Assembly (NCBI GenBank): GCA_014773175.1 | Contig: VXCM01000282.1 | Location: 620,001 to 684,000, forward strand | Direction: 5' to 3' | Length of the DNA stretch: 64,000 nt | Origin: Lucifuga dentata | Taxonomy: Eukaryota; Chordata; Actinopteri; Ophidiiformes; Bythitidae | Part shown: positions 37,076-50,740 of the stretch, piece after piece | Position numbering within the stretch: the first letter of the stretch is position 1 | Layout: each line of letters begins with the position of its first letter | The notes under the pieces: model-generated | What the model was told of the DNA's origin: nothing | Seen by the model: the letters and a program-made list of their open reading frames with translations, nothing else | Database searches by the model: none | Position numbers and translations under genes: made by a program

Positions 37076-38132
37076 AATTTCTCCTGAATTAAAAATGCTG
37101 ACTTCAGGGAATCTACTGAATCAATCATTTCTATCCTTGTGTTAAAGTGTTCGACTTACTAACAACACAATATGAACTACAATGAATTTATACAATTTGT
37201 AGGTAATATAGGTAACACACTATGTGCATTCACTTCTATTCTCTGTCATCTGCAGGCTAACACACACACCATCTGCCCAAACACACATGGTCTTGTCTCA
37301 GACTGTCTGTGAAGTGATTAAAGGACATCTGCCAAGTCACTTATGATGCACAGACCCCTGTTACCCACAAACCTCTTCACCCCAACCACTGGCCAAGTTC
37401 AACTAATGAACTTTCATTATTCAGGATTAAATAAATACCTAAATTGTTTAAATCCATTTTTCAAAGACCACATAATTGCCTCCTGCTGTGAAACTGACAC
37501 TAAATCATTTGGTTTGGGTATTGAGGTAATTTTTTTTTTTTTTGTCCCCGTTTTCTCAGAGAAAAGATAGCTGAACTGTCCGTATTTCCTTATGCGTTTT
37601 TTCATTTACCTGATGTTACAAAAAACAGATGGGTGGCTGTCGTAAAAATGTCATAAACACTATTTAGGAAGAACATGTTTCTTGACTATCTAGACCTAGA
37701 ACTTGTTTCCAAACTACCTGTCAATTCAGGCAGGAAGTATTTTAGGATGTTTTCAGATGTGTAGTCTGTTTGCTCTGGCCCAAATCAGAGACCAAATGTA
37801 AAATGTTGCATTCAGTTTCACACAGGAAAACATCCAACCAAACCAAAATATAGCAGCAAAAGTCAAATGAGAACAGTCACTCTGCTCATTGATCTGAAGT
37901 GTCTAGGGTTGGGAGAAAGAAAATCAAACAGGGAAAAGTTTACTGTGCTGAGATAACTAAAGTAAACATATTGGAACAAAGACAAAATTGGGATACGTTC
38001 TTAGTCATGGTCATTATTTAGGCCAAGAAAACTATGGGAGTAGAAGCTGAATTAGATTATGTGAAGAAGACGTGCTGACTTCAGATGGCTAAACAGGAGA
38101 GGTGACTGATTGATATGAGAGGTGATTCTTAC

Positions 38133-38298
38133 CAACAACATCAATTGCAACTGCTTGTAGGATGCACATTGTGAAGTTGGTCCCTGTCAGGCGTGACACC
38201 CACATTGAGTTTGCACTTGTGCTTTGCCCAGATTTAGGGGAGGGGGAAGAGGTGGCATTGAATACTTCCAATCTGATTCCCCTGAAAGTGACCTCCTG
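38133..38298 (-). CDS. Weak exon candidate
   Basis: On the minus strand, CTCACCAG is followed by about 166 bases open in one frame (containing EVTFRGIRLEVFNAT and TGTNFTMCILQAVAIDVV) and then a GTAAGA donor. A second frame is also open for about 30 codons and also looks protein-like, so neither reading is favoured. The family is not recognised. The segment is slightly GC-richer than its surroundings and could instead be conserved non-coding sequence. Confidence 0.15.
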
Positions 38299-38635
38299 CT
38301 GGTGAGATGAATGAATTTCTATCACTGAGAGCTCTATTTATTCTATGAAGTGTACTGTACTACTATGTGTACTATATTTTGCTACATGAGGGTCACTGGT
38401 AGTCAAATGTAAAAGTAGCTAAATAGTTTTTTATTTCCCATTTTAATGTAGTGACACACAAAACTTACAGAAAGTTTGAAATACAGACAATAAGATGTCC
38501 CTCCATGACCAAACAATAGCTGCAAAATCATTTGGGATCACATGTTTACTGTCTATCTTGTCTGGCATCCAGCTTTGCCAAGTAGCCACATAACCTCAGT
38601 TTATCACTTACAGAAATGTAACAGTGCCCACCAAC

Positions 38636-38653
38636 AAAAAAAAAAAAGAAAGN

Positions 38654-38713
<60 letters not shown>

Positions 38714-38716
38714 AAA
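38636..38716. repeat. (AAAG)n microsatellite with gap at 38653
   Basis: A-run followed by about 17 GAAA units; the N interrupts the first units. Confidence 0.95.
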
Positions 38717-39754
38717 CTGCGTGACTAGGTCTGATTAAAATAAAGGAATTAAGTTAGCACATTTAGGACCCAGCAGTGAATGAGTTAGACAGAGGAATAG
38801 ACAGTCGAGGCCTGCTTTTCTCATCTCTTCATCTGAGGAGTTATTCACACCCTCTTGAAGGACTTGTCTTCAATGCATGGAATGCCAGACTCGTCCAGGC
38901 TTCAAAGTGACCAGGGTGGAGCTTGAACATTCTGCCTGTCTCAGTGCCTCTTATCCTGTAGGACGGAACGAGTTGGTGTCCCTATTCCTCTGGGCTTATC
39001 TTACACACTCACACCCATAATACTTCCTCAGTGTCCCAACTGAATGCCCATGAAGTTTCTTAATATGTAATCTGGGCCTAGTTTAAGCCTTTATGCTTCC
39101 CTTATTGACCTCCTTATTGGCTTCCTTAACACTGAATTCCATACTCAACCTTTGCAACCCACCTTTTTGTACTGACAACCTTAAGTCTATGTTAAAAATA
39201 CAAATTACCATCTCTGCTTTCAGTGTAAAAAAATATCCACAAAATCATTTCCAAATGGATGTACTTACCAGACCATGGTTAGCTAGTAGGAAGCTATATA
39301 GAGGCCACTGTCAGATTTTACTGGCTGATCTAAACATGTCTCTGGATTCTCTCCTGGTAGAGAGACTGTAAAAATGTTGATCTACTTTAACATATACAAA
39401 GGAACCATGCAAACATGCTGTGGACTGACTGAAGAAAAATCACTTTCTCCTGAAACTAGAAGTTTTAGCTATTTTTTAATGACGTAGGATTACCACTAAC
39501 TCCCTACTATTATCTTGCTTTTGGAGGGAAATGTCCATGTGACCTCCCTTGCCCTATTACAGACCCTGCAAGCCATACGTAGCATTTGTCCAAAGTGGTC
39601 ACTTCCTACGTGCCATTTTTAGACCTGTACTTACTCTGTTCTTATACAATAGTTATTCATTTGGTACTTTCATTTCATCTAGTTACAGATAAAGTGAGCA
39701 ATATATTTGGCAATTGCTATTTCAATGATGGTAATTTCATTTCACTTTAAAAGA

Positions 39755-39905
39755 ACAGGTGTATTTCTCACTTTTAACAGAGCTAGGCTAGCAGTTTCCC
39801 CTTGCCTCCAGTGTTTGTGCTAAGCTAGGATAAGTACATCACATTACTGTTCACATAGTGGTCAAACTGATATTGACCTTTTTATTGGACTCCAAGAAAC
39901 ATCAA
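39755..39905 (-). repeat. Degenerate teleost DNA repeat, second copy
   Basis: On the minus strand CTAGCTTAGCACAAACACTG, GAGGCAAGGGGAAACTGCTA and GCCTAGCTCTGTTAAAAG match the same family as 16275-16590. TTTTAAAG at the right end on the minus strand fits its terminus. Confidence 0.5.
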
Positions 39906-41067
39906 AACAAACAAAATGGACATCATATTCTACCAAACTGTTATTACTCCATATAAAAATGCTGCCTATTCACAGAATGAACAATATGTGGCTCATCCCT
40001 TCACAGTAAATAAGTAATAAGATGCCAAACACTGTTCAACACAAATATTATGGAGCAAGACCATGGAAACACAAGAGCTATTTTAATCCACGGCTTGCAC
40101 CATAGGAAGCCATATAGCCAGCCTGGCCTCTGAGCCCAACCCTGGCTAGTACAGTGCCCTAAAGAGAAGCCCTTTTTCTTGGCTTCCATCTTTCATCTCC
40201 CTCTTAGTCAAGAATACCACGAGACTGGCCATATATCATTTCAAAAAGAAGAGTGAGGCTTTAAAGTGAGCACATCCCTTGAAACATTAGGAAGACGTAA
40301 TTACAGTGTTGGGGATGACTGGGTGGTTTGCAGATCTTCAGTGGGTCACTTTTGTGGTTCAGTTGTTTCGGGCTCTTGGGAGAGGGAAAAAGGCAACAGA
40401 TGAGTAAACAGCCTAGAGAAAAGAGAGGAAAAGAGGATAAAACTAGGTGTTTTCTCTGTTTCAAGTCAACTCCAAGACTGTCATTTTTTTTCACTCTTAG
40501 ATTCCATGCCTTACTCACTTTCCCTGACTGACATGATATGGTTTATTGCAAAGGTCGATTAGGGAATCAAATACTCATAGGAGAAGCTGCTACAAAGGAT
40601 GAATAAAAGCTGAGATGAGATCTGGAAAAAAAAAAATCAGTTTCTTGCCTCCAATGTTCTTAAAAACAGTGGCACAAATTACTCATCTGCAAGCGTTCAT
40701 CCACAACCCCTTTAACATCTGTGACCACTGAGCTGTTTTCTTAGTAGCATGCAGGATTTCCAATGCCATGTGTCTGGTGGAGTCATTTCAGTGCATGGAG
40801 GAACACACAAATTGAAGCAAATAAAGTTAAATATGATCCAGAATGACAGGTCAAAGTGGCAATTACAAAACTACAGTTAAATCCATTAGAATGCTTTTTC
40901 TTCTCAAAATCAATCTTATGGAAAAGTCCTTTCTCCAAATGATAAAGTTCACAAAATTAAGGTACCATGTTTTTCAGCCTGTTGTAAAAAATATTTACAG
41001 ATATAAGATACCTAAAATACAGGTACGCCATTGAAATTATCAGTCATCGGAAACAACTGGGGGGGAG

Positions 41068-41094
41068 AAAAAAAAAAAAAAAAAAAAAAAAAAA
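41068..41094. repeat. Poly-A run (27)
   Basis: Preceded by GGGGGGGAG; no retroposon body recognised. Confidence 0.9.
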
Positions 41095-41703
41095 TCAGCC
41101 AACCTTCCACAACTGCACTTATGACAGAAACAGAGAGACAACCTGTTATATCAAAACAGAACTTCCGATCTCTGTAAATTAGGGGTGATGTGCTTGAAGG
41201 AAACCATGCCAGCTTCATCTCACTCTTTTCCAAACTGACAATCTGCTGATTCACTTTAATGAATTCTTTTCCATTAGATAATGTTGGGCTCGGGTCCCAG
41301 TGGCTGTCAGAGACCAGATACCTGCAGAGAGGGACTCAATCTATGACCTGAGCAAAGGCAATAGCTTTACCATAGGACTCTGACATGGCTGTAAGCATGT
41401 AGTCGGCTTGTGAGGGGCTGTCAGACTGACATGATGCTCTGTTAAAAAGGCTTGGTGGCACAAAGACTTCAGAGAGCCTGGCAAAGATGAGAATGACAAG
41501 GATGCGATTGTGGAAAAGAGCTCAACATTCCCTGTTTCGAGCATGCTGGGCTTTCCTGAATGGATGTATGGTCTTTGATTTTAAGATTTATTGTAGGTAA
41601 TGGAACAGGTGGACCAGGAGGGAGATGAGCGTGTTCCTACTAGCATAAAGCAGCGCTGACCACAATTCACCAGTTTGATGAAAAGAATAATAATGCACAA
41701 TTT

Positions 41704-41870
41704 AAAGGTACACTTGTTTGCCTTCAAACACTCAGAATGATCAGCCACAGATAAAAGCTCTAGGTTTTATTTAGTCTAGTTTAGCACAGAAACTGCAACT
41801 ACTGACAAACTGCTTTCCTTAGTTCTGTTAAAAATGGAAATGCACACCAATTCCACCAATCAAAATCAGT
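41704..41870 (+). repeat. Degenerate teleost DNA repeat, third copy
   Basis: TTTAAAGGTACACTTG, TAGTCTAGTTTAGCACAGAA, TTCCTTAGTTCTGTTAAAAA and ATGCACACC follow the word order of the copies at 16 and 39 kb. This is the most diverged copy. Confidence 0.35.
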
Positions 41871-42077
41871 CTCACCATTACGAGATGCTAATAGATGAGT
41901 CGAATTTATGAGACGCTTAAGCCATAATTAGTAGTTGTAGTCAACAGCAATTCATAATTCTGATTTTTGAGTTACTCATTTGAAATTTTAGTTTTTATCA
42001 TTTATTGTACTTTTCATTTATGTTCATAAATTCCACTATTCACTGCAAATCCTATCAAACTTCTTTTTGTTTTTTTA

Positions 42078-42450
42078 TCTAACTATAAAAGCAGAAATCT
42101 CTGTCTGTCTGTCTGTGGCACTAATATCTCTAGAGCCCGGCACTGTATGAACGTGGTATTTGGTAGGTGTATTGCTCAGGACCCAAGGTCATGCAGTGTT
42201 GCGTGTGAAGTTGTTTGGATGAGCAGTTCTCGAATTGAGCTGTGCCAGTAAAAAGTAGTCTGCGTAGCAGGATACGTTCCAGGCGCACCAGCATATGCTC
42301 CGGTCCAGTGCCATGGTCTCAACCCGACCCCGTACAGCAAACAAAGCTAGCTCACGAGGACATGCAGAACAAAATTATGGCAGGCTGCAGCGTGCACCAT
42401 AAAGTCCGGCACGTTCCAAACAGGCATGTTTTGAATGGGCACTGCTCTAG
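42078..42450 (+). mobile_element. Complete non-autonomous Helitron (373 bp)
   Basis: The element begins TCTAACTATAAAAGC and ends GCACTGCTCTAG, inserted between a host A (42077) and T (42451). This is the 5'-TC...CTRR-3' structure and A/T target of canonical Helitrons, with no terminal inverted repeat or target duplication. After the 5' end come four GTCT units (CTGTCTGTCTGTCTGT), as in other fish Helitrons. A clear GC-rich hairpin just before the 3' end is not obvious. No Rep or helicase domain is present, so it must have been mobilised in trans. The copy at 45737-46095 aligns along its whole length. A reading frame at 42242-42520 runs through the right half and out of the element. Confidence 0.8.
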
Positions 42451-45400
42451 TAACAAAGAAAGAAAAAATACAAAATGCATCACAAGAAAGACCTTCCATA
42501 CATGGTACTTTGAGGAGTAAATCTGGAATCTGAACTGGATATAAATTGGATTGGTGTGTCATACCCCATAACAGCAACACCTGAAGAGATCACTCATGTT
42601 GAATCTACAGTCACTACTTTTAGATCATGATTTTTAGCCAACATTTTATAGTTTTTCTAACACAGCAATATATATTTATAATAATGTACTTGCTGTGCTC
42701 TGGACAGTGGGCAAAAAGCTTCATACCCACCAGGAAGGTGTCATATTATGTGGTAGCCAAAGCACAAAGGTCAGAAAAGATGCCAGAGTGTCTTGGTTTA
42801 GATTGGCTGGCCATTCAGAGGGCCACACTGGTGTCTTATTTTCTCCTCTGTGGCAAAGGGCATTAACCTGGGCTCCACAAATCACCTGACCTATGTCACA
42901 TGACATGAGTCTGTCTGCCATTAGGGGAGGTGTTCAATATTTTTATCAGTTCCAATGATTGATCTATAGCTTCTTTTCTGTTTTCTTTTTTGCAGGATAC
43001 AGCATGAGGTACTTTTCTTCATCTGTTCCTTCCTTCAATTTCCCCACACCCACCACCCCCAAAAGTCTTTATCATGTAGACAGAGCATCTTTGAGTAAAA
43101 GGGATCAGTTTACAACAAATATATCTATTGTTGCCCAAGTGGTCTTCCATCTGTATTTGGTCCAGAGCATATCTCTACAGCTACTGTACTGCCAGATTCC
43201 CATGACATGTGGTATAGATATTAAAGATTTCTCAAGGCTTAGGTGACCCCCCCCGAACTTTTGTCTTAAATATTAAATAAAGTCAATGTTGAGTATTGCT
43301 TTTTGAAGCATTACAATAACTTCCCACTACTTTGTGCTTTGTGCTAAATATTGTGATTGGATGTTTGTTGTTGACAGCAGAATCATCACTTTTAGTACCT
43401 GGGGACACTTGGCTGAAAATGACAAAATATCAGTAGTTACCAACTGTAATAAAGTTTCTTTATAAAATTACCTGAAAAGATAGGGAAAAGACACACTCAG
43501 AAATCTATAACACAATAGTATGCTGGTAAATGGTATTTCTTTTAATACTACAATGACCTATTTTTTCTGTCGTGAACAATGTAGTTTCATGTTATCTTAC
43601 TGTGTGCACAGTCTCAGCTACTGTCTGAACAGTTGCCATTTTTCCTTAAAGTTGTGACACTGATTTGGTCAACTTTGTCACAGGGTTTGGGGAAGTGATT
43701 GCAGGTCACCATGAAGGGGGGTTTGTCGATAGAACAGTGCCCTCTTGACCCCAAGGTTTGCCAAGGTGACATTCCAGCCCAGGTTAGCACAAGGGCTCTT
43801 CAGTGTGGGAAGGAAGTGCTGATGGAGGACAGGACAGGTGTCTTTATCGCCAGCACACAGCTGTATCCATAAATCAGGAGCTACTAAGGCCCCTGGCAAT
43901 TGGCAGTAGCTTGGTTGGTTTGAGGGACTGTTTTTAGAGCAACACCAAAGGGTGAATGTTTCTAAGGCCGAGGCTTAAGCGTAAGGATGGCAGCATATGA
44001 CGTGTCACACCACGTTATGCAAAACCACAATACCGGCAATTCATCACAGCTGCAGAGAGATGGGAACATGATCGGACTGAGGACAGGAGGCTTAGATTGA
44101 ACCAGGCGGAAGCCGAGTTCATGTCATCTCTTTTTAGTTTTAATCTTTCTCTGTGCCAAGCATTTTGTTAATATCTGGGATTGTCAGTGCGCTGTGTTGT
44201 GGTTGATCTATTGTTGTCCTACAGCAGCACCTTATCTGATTCTGTGGATAACATCAATCCTGCAACAGAAAAACAGTGACTTTACCTAGTCGCTGCAAGA
44301 ACACAATGAACTTCTTTCTTTCTCTGGCTGCATGTTTTCATTCACTCAAGTAGACCTTACACAATGAGTATCAGTGTGTTCGGAAGAAATTTCTTTTTTT
44401 TTAAGCGACAATGAAGACAAAAAAAAAAACGTAGCAAGATCTGCTAAATGCTCAGGGCTCCTTCTCTATGCTTCAGCTCCTAAAGAGGAAAGATGTCACA
44501 CAACTGATCCCTGAAGTGGCTGCTGGAGTGGCTGTAGTGTTGAAGCAGCGACCCCTGTGGCTCTTAAGCCCCTGGGATCGTGTTTCAGCTGAGGGCATAC
44601 TCAGTGTGTCGGTGACAGCCTGTTTGTACGTATGCTCAGTTTACACAAGCAGAAAAAAATAGAGTCTTTCAGACTCGTCTGCTCATATCCAAGCTTTTCA
44701 GTCTTTCTGTCTTTGAGAAAACTATGCTTTAATTTTGTCTTAATTCTTTGCTGTCATGTTTCTGTTCTGCACTTCATCATCATTTAATCCATGTATAGAA
44801 CTTAACCTCCTTCTTAGATTCTGTATTGATGAAATGTGATGTTTTTTAGTAGATATACTGTAAACAAAAACTTTTATTCAGGAAAGATCTATCAAATAGC
44901 ACTTCACTTACAACAATAAATACTATGACTGACTAGAAATGGAATCACATTGTGTTGTTACAATCAGACTGAAAGAGCAAAATGATATTTAATTCTCTAA
45001 AAATGTTGCAGATTATCACTTTAAACAGCTGTTGCAGCTGTTATATAGATCTCTTTTTTGAAGAATATAGGCACCCGGTATAGTACATAATTATTGTTTT
45101 AAACGAAAGAGACTTGCATGTCAAGAAAAGGGAGAAATCAAAAGTTGGTTCTGATAGAAGAAATGAACAATTTGTAAAGCTAAAACTTCCATTAATTTTA
45201 AAGTTATAAGGATATACAGTACAGTGCCTTAATAATTCCTTAATGAGTTATAATCATATTTGTACCATCTCATTATGTTTAGACATCACACACATCATAA
45301 AACATTAGAAATATAACCAAATGAATTATAATTACAACCTTTTTTAAATGTCTGGCTACCTCAAAGGTTGACAGACATTATAAATTAACATGTTACAGAT

Positions 45401-45736
45401 ATGTTGCTTGGGTTCTTATGGGCATGATCATTTGCTAGTAAGAGTGCAGCACCTTATAGTGAGCTACGCGTTAGTGGTCTTAAAGAGGATTAACCGGAGG
45501 GACGGCTGATGTGGGTCCTGCCAAAAGCTTTTGACTCCAGCCTCAGGTCAGTCTGCATGGCTGGACACTACCTACTGGTCCTCTGCCTCGCCACAAAAAA
45601 ATGTTCCTTGAAAACATACAATAATTCAAAATTGCACAGTAAAATAGAAAGCATTTATTAAAATAAATTACAACCAGCAGAATTGCAGTAATTTATTTTT
45701 AAACAAAACTCCTACAAACTCTATTTAATCATCACA
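42451..45736. other. No supported gene between the two Helitrons
   Basis: A splice-acceptor-like CTTTTCTGTTTTCTTTTTTG then CAG at 42995 is followed by a frame without a recognisable domain. 43680-43980 is GC-richer but ambiguous. A short CpG-containing stretch lies at 45470-45595. Confidence 0.55.
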
Positions 45737-46095
45737 CTAGTGCAGTGTTCATTCAAAATGTGCCTGTTTGGAATGTGCCAGACTTTATGGTGTGTGCCTG
45801 CTATAAATTTTATCTGCACGTCCCCGTGAGCTAGCTTTGTTTGCTGTAAGGGGTCATGTTGAGACCATGGCACTGAACTGGAGCATATGCTGGTGAGCCT
45901 GGAGCGTATCCTGCCAAGAGGACTACTTTTTACCGGCACAGCTCAGTTTGATAACCGCTCATCCAAACAACTTCACACTTGACACTGCACAACCTTGGGT
46001 CCTGAGCATTATACCTGCTGAATTTCAACTTCATACAGTGCTGGGTTCTTGAGATAATGGTGCCACAGACAGAGAATTCTGTCTTTAGAGTTGGA
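45737..46095 (-). mobile_element. Complete non-autonomous Helitron (359 bp), inverted copy
   Basis: On the minus strand it starts TCCAACTCTAAAGAC and ends GAACACTGCACTAG, flanked by host A and T, aligning end to end with the copy at 42078-42450. It has fewer GTCT units and a 6-base deletion in the AGGC..CACCATAAAG region. A minus-strand reading frame (45721-45939) matches the one in the other copy and begins with the same residues, MPVKSS. The two copies lie 3.3 kb apart in opposite orientation. Confidence 0.78.
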
Positions 46096-47859
46096 TGTTG
46101 ACCATGAACTTTGGATTTGCCTTAAGTGCTTGTAGGAAATGTAGCCCTGATTCTTAAAGTGGGGGCCTGAGGACCAACATTAAACGTCATGTATAATTTA
46201 ATTCACAAGGAATTAACTAAATTAAAGAGTGTAAGGATGTCTTGTAATTCTAAGTTTAAACTTTTTGCCACTTTTGTGGTCCTGTGTACTGTAAAGATGA
46301 ATAAATAAAAGATTAAAATGTGTATCCCTGGGGCAAAATATTATCAAATGTTGCTTTCACCATAAGAATTGTTAAGTTGTATGTTTTAAATGTTTCTCAG
46401 TTGAGTTCTTCCAGACTCAGACTGGGATTTTGCTGAGGTAAGGAACACTCCGGTCTCTAATACCTGCTGCAGAGCCTCTATATTTACCTGGTATTGTTTT
46501 GATATCCAGTAAACCAGATATGGGCTTCAAAGGGATGCCCACATAAGAGGCTGGCGTGCCGACAGAGCTTTTGAAATTCAACACTGTTATGTGATGTTGT
46601 TGGGGCGACTGTCCGTCATCCTTACAGACTCGTAAACAAACACCCCGAAAAGGAAAATGCGCGAAGAAACTTTCTAATCAGTCACCCACTACATTAAACA
46701 GTATGTCAAATCAGATCATTTAGGAATATGAAGACAAATAAGAGATTGATATATCATACGTGTGCTAATTTTTGCAGCCACTTGCTGTTATGTGGTGTGT
46801 TACTGTAAATTTACACTTGATGCAGATTTGAGAGAGAGTAGCAGTACAGCATGTTTTGGTGTGTGTTTGCTGTTCACAAACTCATGCAAGGACATGTGCC
46901 TACATTTACAAACACATTAAAGGCAAAGCAATACACAATGTAAGATTTGCTCACTATACAGTATGAAACCACTGGATGAATAATATTAAAGAAAGAGTCA
47001 AAATATAATTAAACATAAGAGACAATTTAGCATTATTGATAAGACTAAAACATAAACTGGATAGAAAATATTCTTGAATAGGCTGATATTACAGTATGTT
47101 TAATTAGCAGGTTTGTAAACTGACAAATTGTGTGGCTCATGGCTGCCTCTGACTTATCCAGGCATGTCATTTGTCCATTTTTGGCAAGAGAATGTTTTGT
47201 GAATCAGATCTATCACTCACTGATAATCAATCTAGACTGTGCATAATGAATGATCATGATTCCTAAAGAAAAAGAGCCACATCTGCGTCACTCATCTTCC
47301 CTCTCATCTTGTAGTGCTTTTCATCTTTGAAAGGCAACGCTGCTGCTCATTCTCGTTTTGGCACAGAGACACTCACATCCCAGTTTAGAAGGCTTGGCTT
47401 TCCCTAAGCAATTAATCTGCTGCTTTTTCAGTGGAGCTTCTGTTCATCAGGTTTGACTTTCTTGCCGGTATTCTGATCCAAAAGACATAACTTACAAATT
47501 GCTGTTGCTTCTATCTAAAATATAAACACGCTAAAAGCTCACATAATCCATCACTAGCAGCCATAACACATTGATTTCTGTGCACATATAAATATCAATG
47601 CTGCAATCCATATGAGATAAATGTAGGAGGAAGAGTGAAAATATAGGAAACTAGAAGACACATGCCTCTGCCATGGCCAAACAAGCCTAGACAAATTTTC
47701 TTCATCTAATAATATTCTGACCTAAAAATAAAGGAACAACTATAATAAACAGAATATTTTTTCCTGGATCTATCAGCATCAGCTGTGCTACACATTAGTG
47801 GTTATTTAATGTTTTCTGCTCTATTTTTTACTGTACAGCAATTCCATTAATGTGCCCCC

Positions 47860-47883
47860 AGATCTGGATCCTGATCCAGATCT
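47860..47883. repeat. 24-bp palindrome
   Basis: AGATCTGGATC, CT, GATCCAGATCT: 11-base exact arms around two bases. Confidence 0.85.
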
Positions 47884-50707
47884 AGACAAAATTGCAACTT
47901 TTGATAGTTAATAATGGGAGAAATGTGCCTGATTTTTTTCATTAAGATTAGTGTCAATGACAAAAAAAATGACATAAAATGAAAAAATCTGGAAAAACAC
48001 CCTATCTTGCAATGTTAAGTTCACTGAGTCTTTGAAAATGGGTTCTAAACTTTTAGTAATCCTGCTAAAAACCAATCAAGAGACAGGTGAAAACACAGCC
48101 TCTTTCATCAAGGTAACTAGGCAGCAGAAAATGAAAAATATGAGGATTTTTCTCTAATTCTATTTGCATATACAGGTCAATGCCATGCACAGCAGTAGCT
48201 TAATTAGGGAAGTCAGCAGGGTAAACGCTTTCACAGGCAGCATTACTGCTGACTGCTGCTGGGAACATGGAGCGCTGGCTCTGCTAGAAACATCTGTATT
48301 TGTGTGAGGGCAATCCTGTATGTTAGAGCAGTAAATTCTCCATGTTGTGTTTTTTTTTTCTTTTTGCAATAGACACACATTTACCATAGTTGGAGCGCTC
48401 TACCAACCCATGGTGCTGCACGTTATGATTTATGAGTGTGACTTCTTTTCCAGATGGATGCTTGACTGCAGTAGGATCTTACCTACTGAAACTCAAGCCA
48501 CAACTAGGTCTATTGGAGAGGGTGCAAAACCTCTTTCACCATGCGTGTGTGTTTTGTCATCAAGTATGAAGAACAGCAGGTTGGTAAATGACTTACAACA
48601 TTACCTTCTTGTCAGATTGTGTCTTTTGGACAGCAGGAGGGTGTTTGATCTATTCAGTTTTCATGAGAAGCAGATGTTTTCTCAAGCAGAAATGTTTCAA
48701 TGGTGAGGGATAAAAGATGTAAATCAACAGAGCTGCAAATGTAACATTTATTCTATTTTTAAATATTACAGCTGCTTCATGTTGTAACTCACGAGTCAGT
48801 TTCCATTTTTAATAATCTGTAATAGTAAATTAAATTGAATGCAAGAAGAGTTTTCTGGAACATAATGGAATGACTTTTCTGCATTGGTAAATCAGCTTCT
48901 ATAGCTTATTGGAAAGTTGTCACTCAGTTTTTATCTTTCTTTAAGTTAACAATGAATGCAATGCTGTCTTATAGAGGGAATCAAGGCAGCTGGCAGGAAG
49001 GAGGCTCCTCTCATAACATGAAATCTAGCCATACCAACACACCGTTTAACCAATCATCACTAATTACTCAATGTCAGAGAAATACAGTCTTTAGGAAATG
49101 TGCTGTCAGCACATTTGGTCCTTTCCGACAGCCAGAAAATCAAGCACTTAGTCAAAAATCTGTAACACTCAAAGAGCGTTTCAGTGGCGTGGCATCGGTC
49201 ACAGGTAGAAAGCGTTCAGATTCATTTTACATTGTGGACAGTTTGCAGTTGCCAGCAATAATTCTGGAGGAAGATGACACTGTGAATGGAGTACATCCTT
49301 TGTTCTGTGATCAGTGGTGAACAGGTCTGGAATGGAAACACAACAATCCCTCTGCTCCCAAACAGGACTTGCAGCTCACATGTTGAGCCCTACTGCTGAG
49401 GGCACAGGGTGGAAACTCCATTGCTTTATCTTGTGATCTGTATTCCGATTCATGTGGCCGAATGGGATTATTAGAGCCTTAGTTTGCCATAAACATCACA
49501 CAGAAAATATTTACAGTATAGCTATTTGCTCATGTCAAGAAAGAGAAGGTCAAAAAACCGCAACAGCATTCTTAACCATCAAATCAAATTGTAGGCATCA
49601 GGGCAACCATTCTGTTTTTCTCTATAGAATCTGATCTTAGGGTTTGAGGAACTATGGAGTGTTCATACAAAATCAGTAAGTGGAAATTTTAAAAATACAA
49701 ATCCTTTTTCTTTTAAGTTTACATTTGGATTAAAAATTGCACCTTTTGATATGCAACATTAAAAGGTGATTAAGGTTAAATTAACCTAATGCTGCTGGGT
49801 GATGGGAAACATGATGACACGTCGCTTTGGTAAGAGTTTGGTCTTTGACATAAGCACATGAATTCCTACAGAGGTGAACAAATCCGAGCACCACCTGACA
49901 TGCACCTATAAGGATGTCTTCACTTATGCATTTGGATCTCTGCCATTAGGTGTTCACTTACTGGTCACTATAATGTGACTCCTGTGCAATGCACTGCTGT
50001 GTGTTGTTCAAGTGGTGTTGACAGCGTGAGCGAAAGCGCAGCTACACAAATATGCACATGATGTACAGAAGCAACATGACAAGATGGTAAAAATTTAAAC
50101 GGCTGCGTGAACTCTTGAGGAGGAGAGCAGACAGAACATCATCATGAACGCCATGGGGAACAATGTTATGGCTCAGTTTTCTGTTTGGTGCATCTGCAGC
50201 CCTTTCTCAGCACCATGAGTTATGCAGGGACTTCAAAGGCAGTGAGGCTATGAGGTCTTATGACATCTTTGTCATTAGCTGAGACATGGAATCATGAAAA
50301 CAACCTATTCGCCCTCAAAGAGGCTTAATGTCCACAGACTGCAGTGAAAACAGAAAAAAATGGAACAGATTTGGATAATCAGGGCTCGCAGATGTTTGAC
50401 CATACAACACACACCATGCTGGCTGAACTAGCAGTGATGACACTGAAGTGCTGATAAGTTATTGTGAGCCATTTGGATGATGGTCACCTTGCACTCCAAA
50501 GGTCAACCATGGTACATTATCAAGGTACTTGAGTTGAGATTGAACACGATATTGTAATATCTGCGGTCCTTGTTGTTCTCTCTGAAAGCGTAATGCTCCC
50601 ACACTGGTGTTTCACCCACTTCCTACCTCTTCTTCTTCTATAGGCTGTAGCTTTACCCTGCCCTAAAGGACAAAAGGCAAATTGCACCCTTGTGTCAAAA
50701 ATTATTT

Positions 50708-50740
50708 AAAAAAAAAAAAAAAANAAAAAAAAAAAAAAAA
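50708..50740. repeat. Poly-A with gap (N at 50724)
   Basis: Sixteen A, N, sixteen A. Confidence 0.95.

Larger units (their letters stand above)
34844..42077. other. No strongly supported gene
   Basis: Holds the hairpin CACTGTAC/GTACAGTG at 34973-34995, microsatellites, the hairpin at 36309, the weak exon candidate at 38133 and two old repeats. Confidence 0.55.

Noticed and set aside
42242..42520. Plus-strand frame as a host gene
   Set aside because: It lies within a Helitron and runs out of its 3' end; its match at 45721-45939 is the other Helitron copy.
45470..45595. Short minus-strand frame starting MQTDLRLESKAFGR after a TAG
   Set aside because: Only about 25 codons before a stop, with no pyrimidine tract; too little to call an exon.
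48347..49320. Two plus-strand frames of about 120 codons
   Set aside because: No motifs, no splice pattern, and lengths reachable by chance in 64 kb. The acceptor-like TTTTTGCAATAG upstream of the first is not enough.
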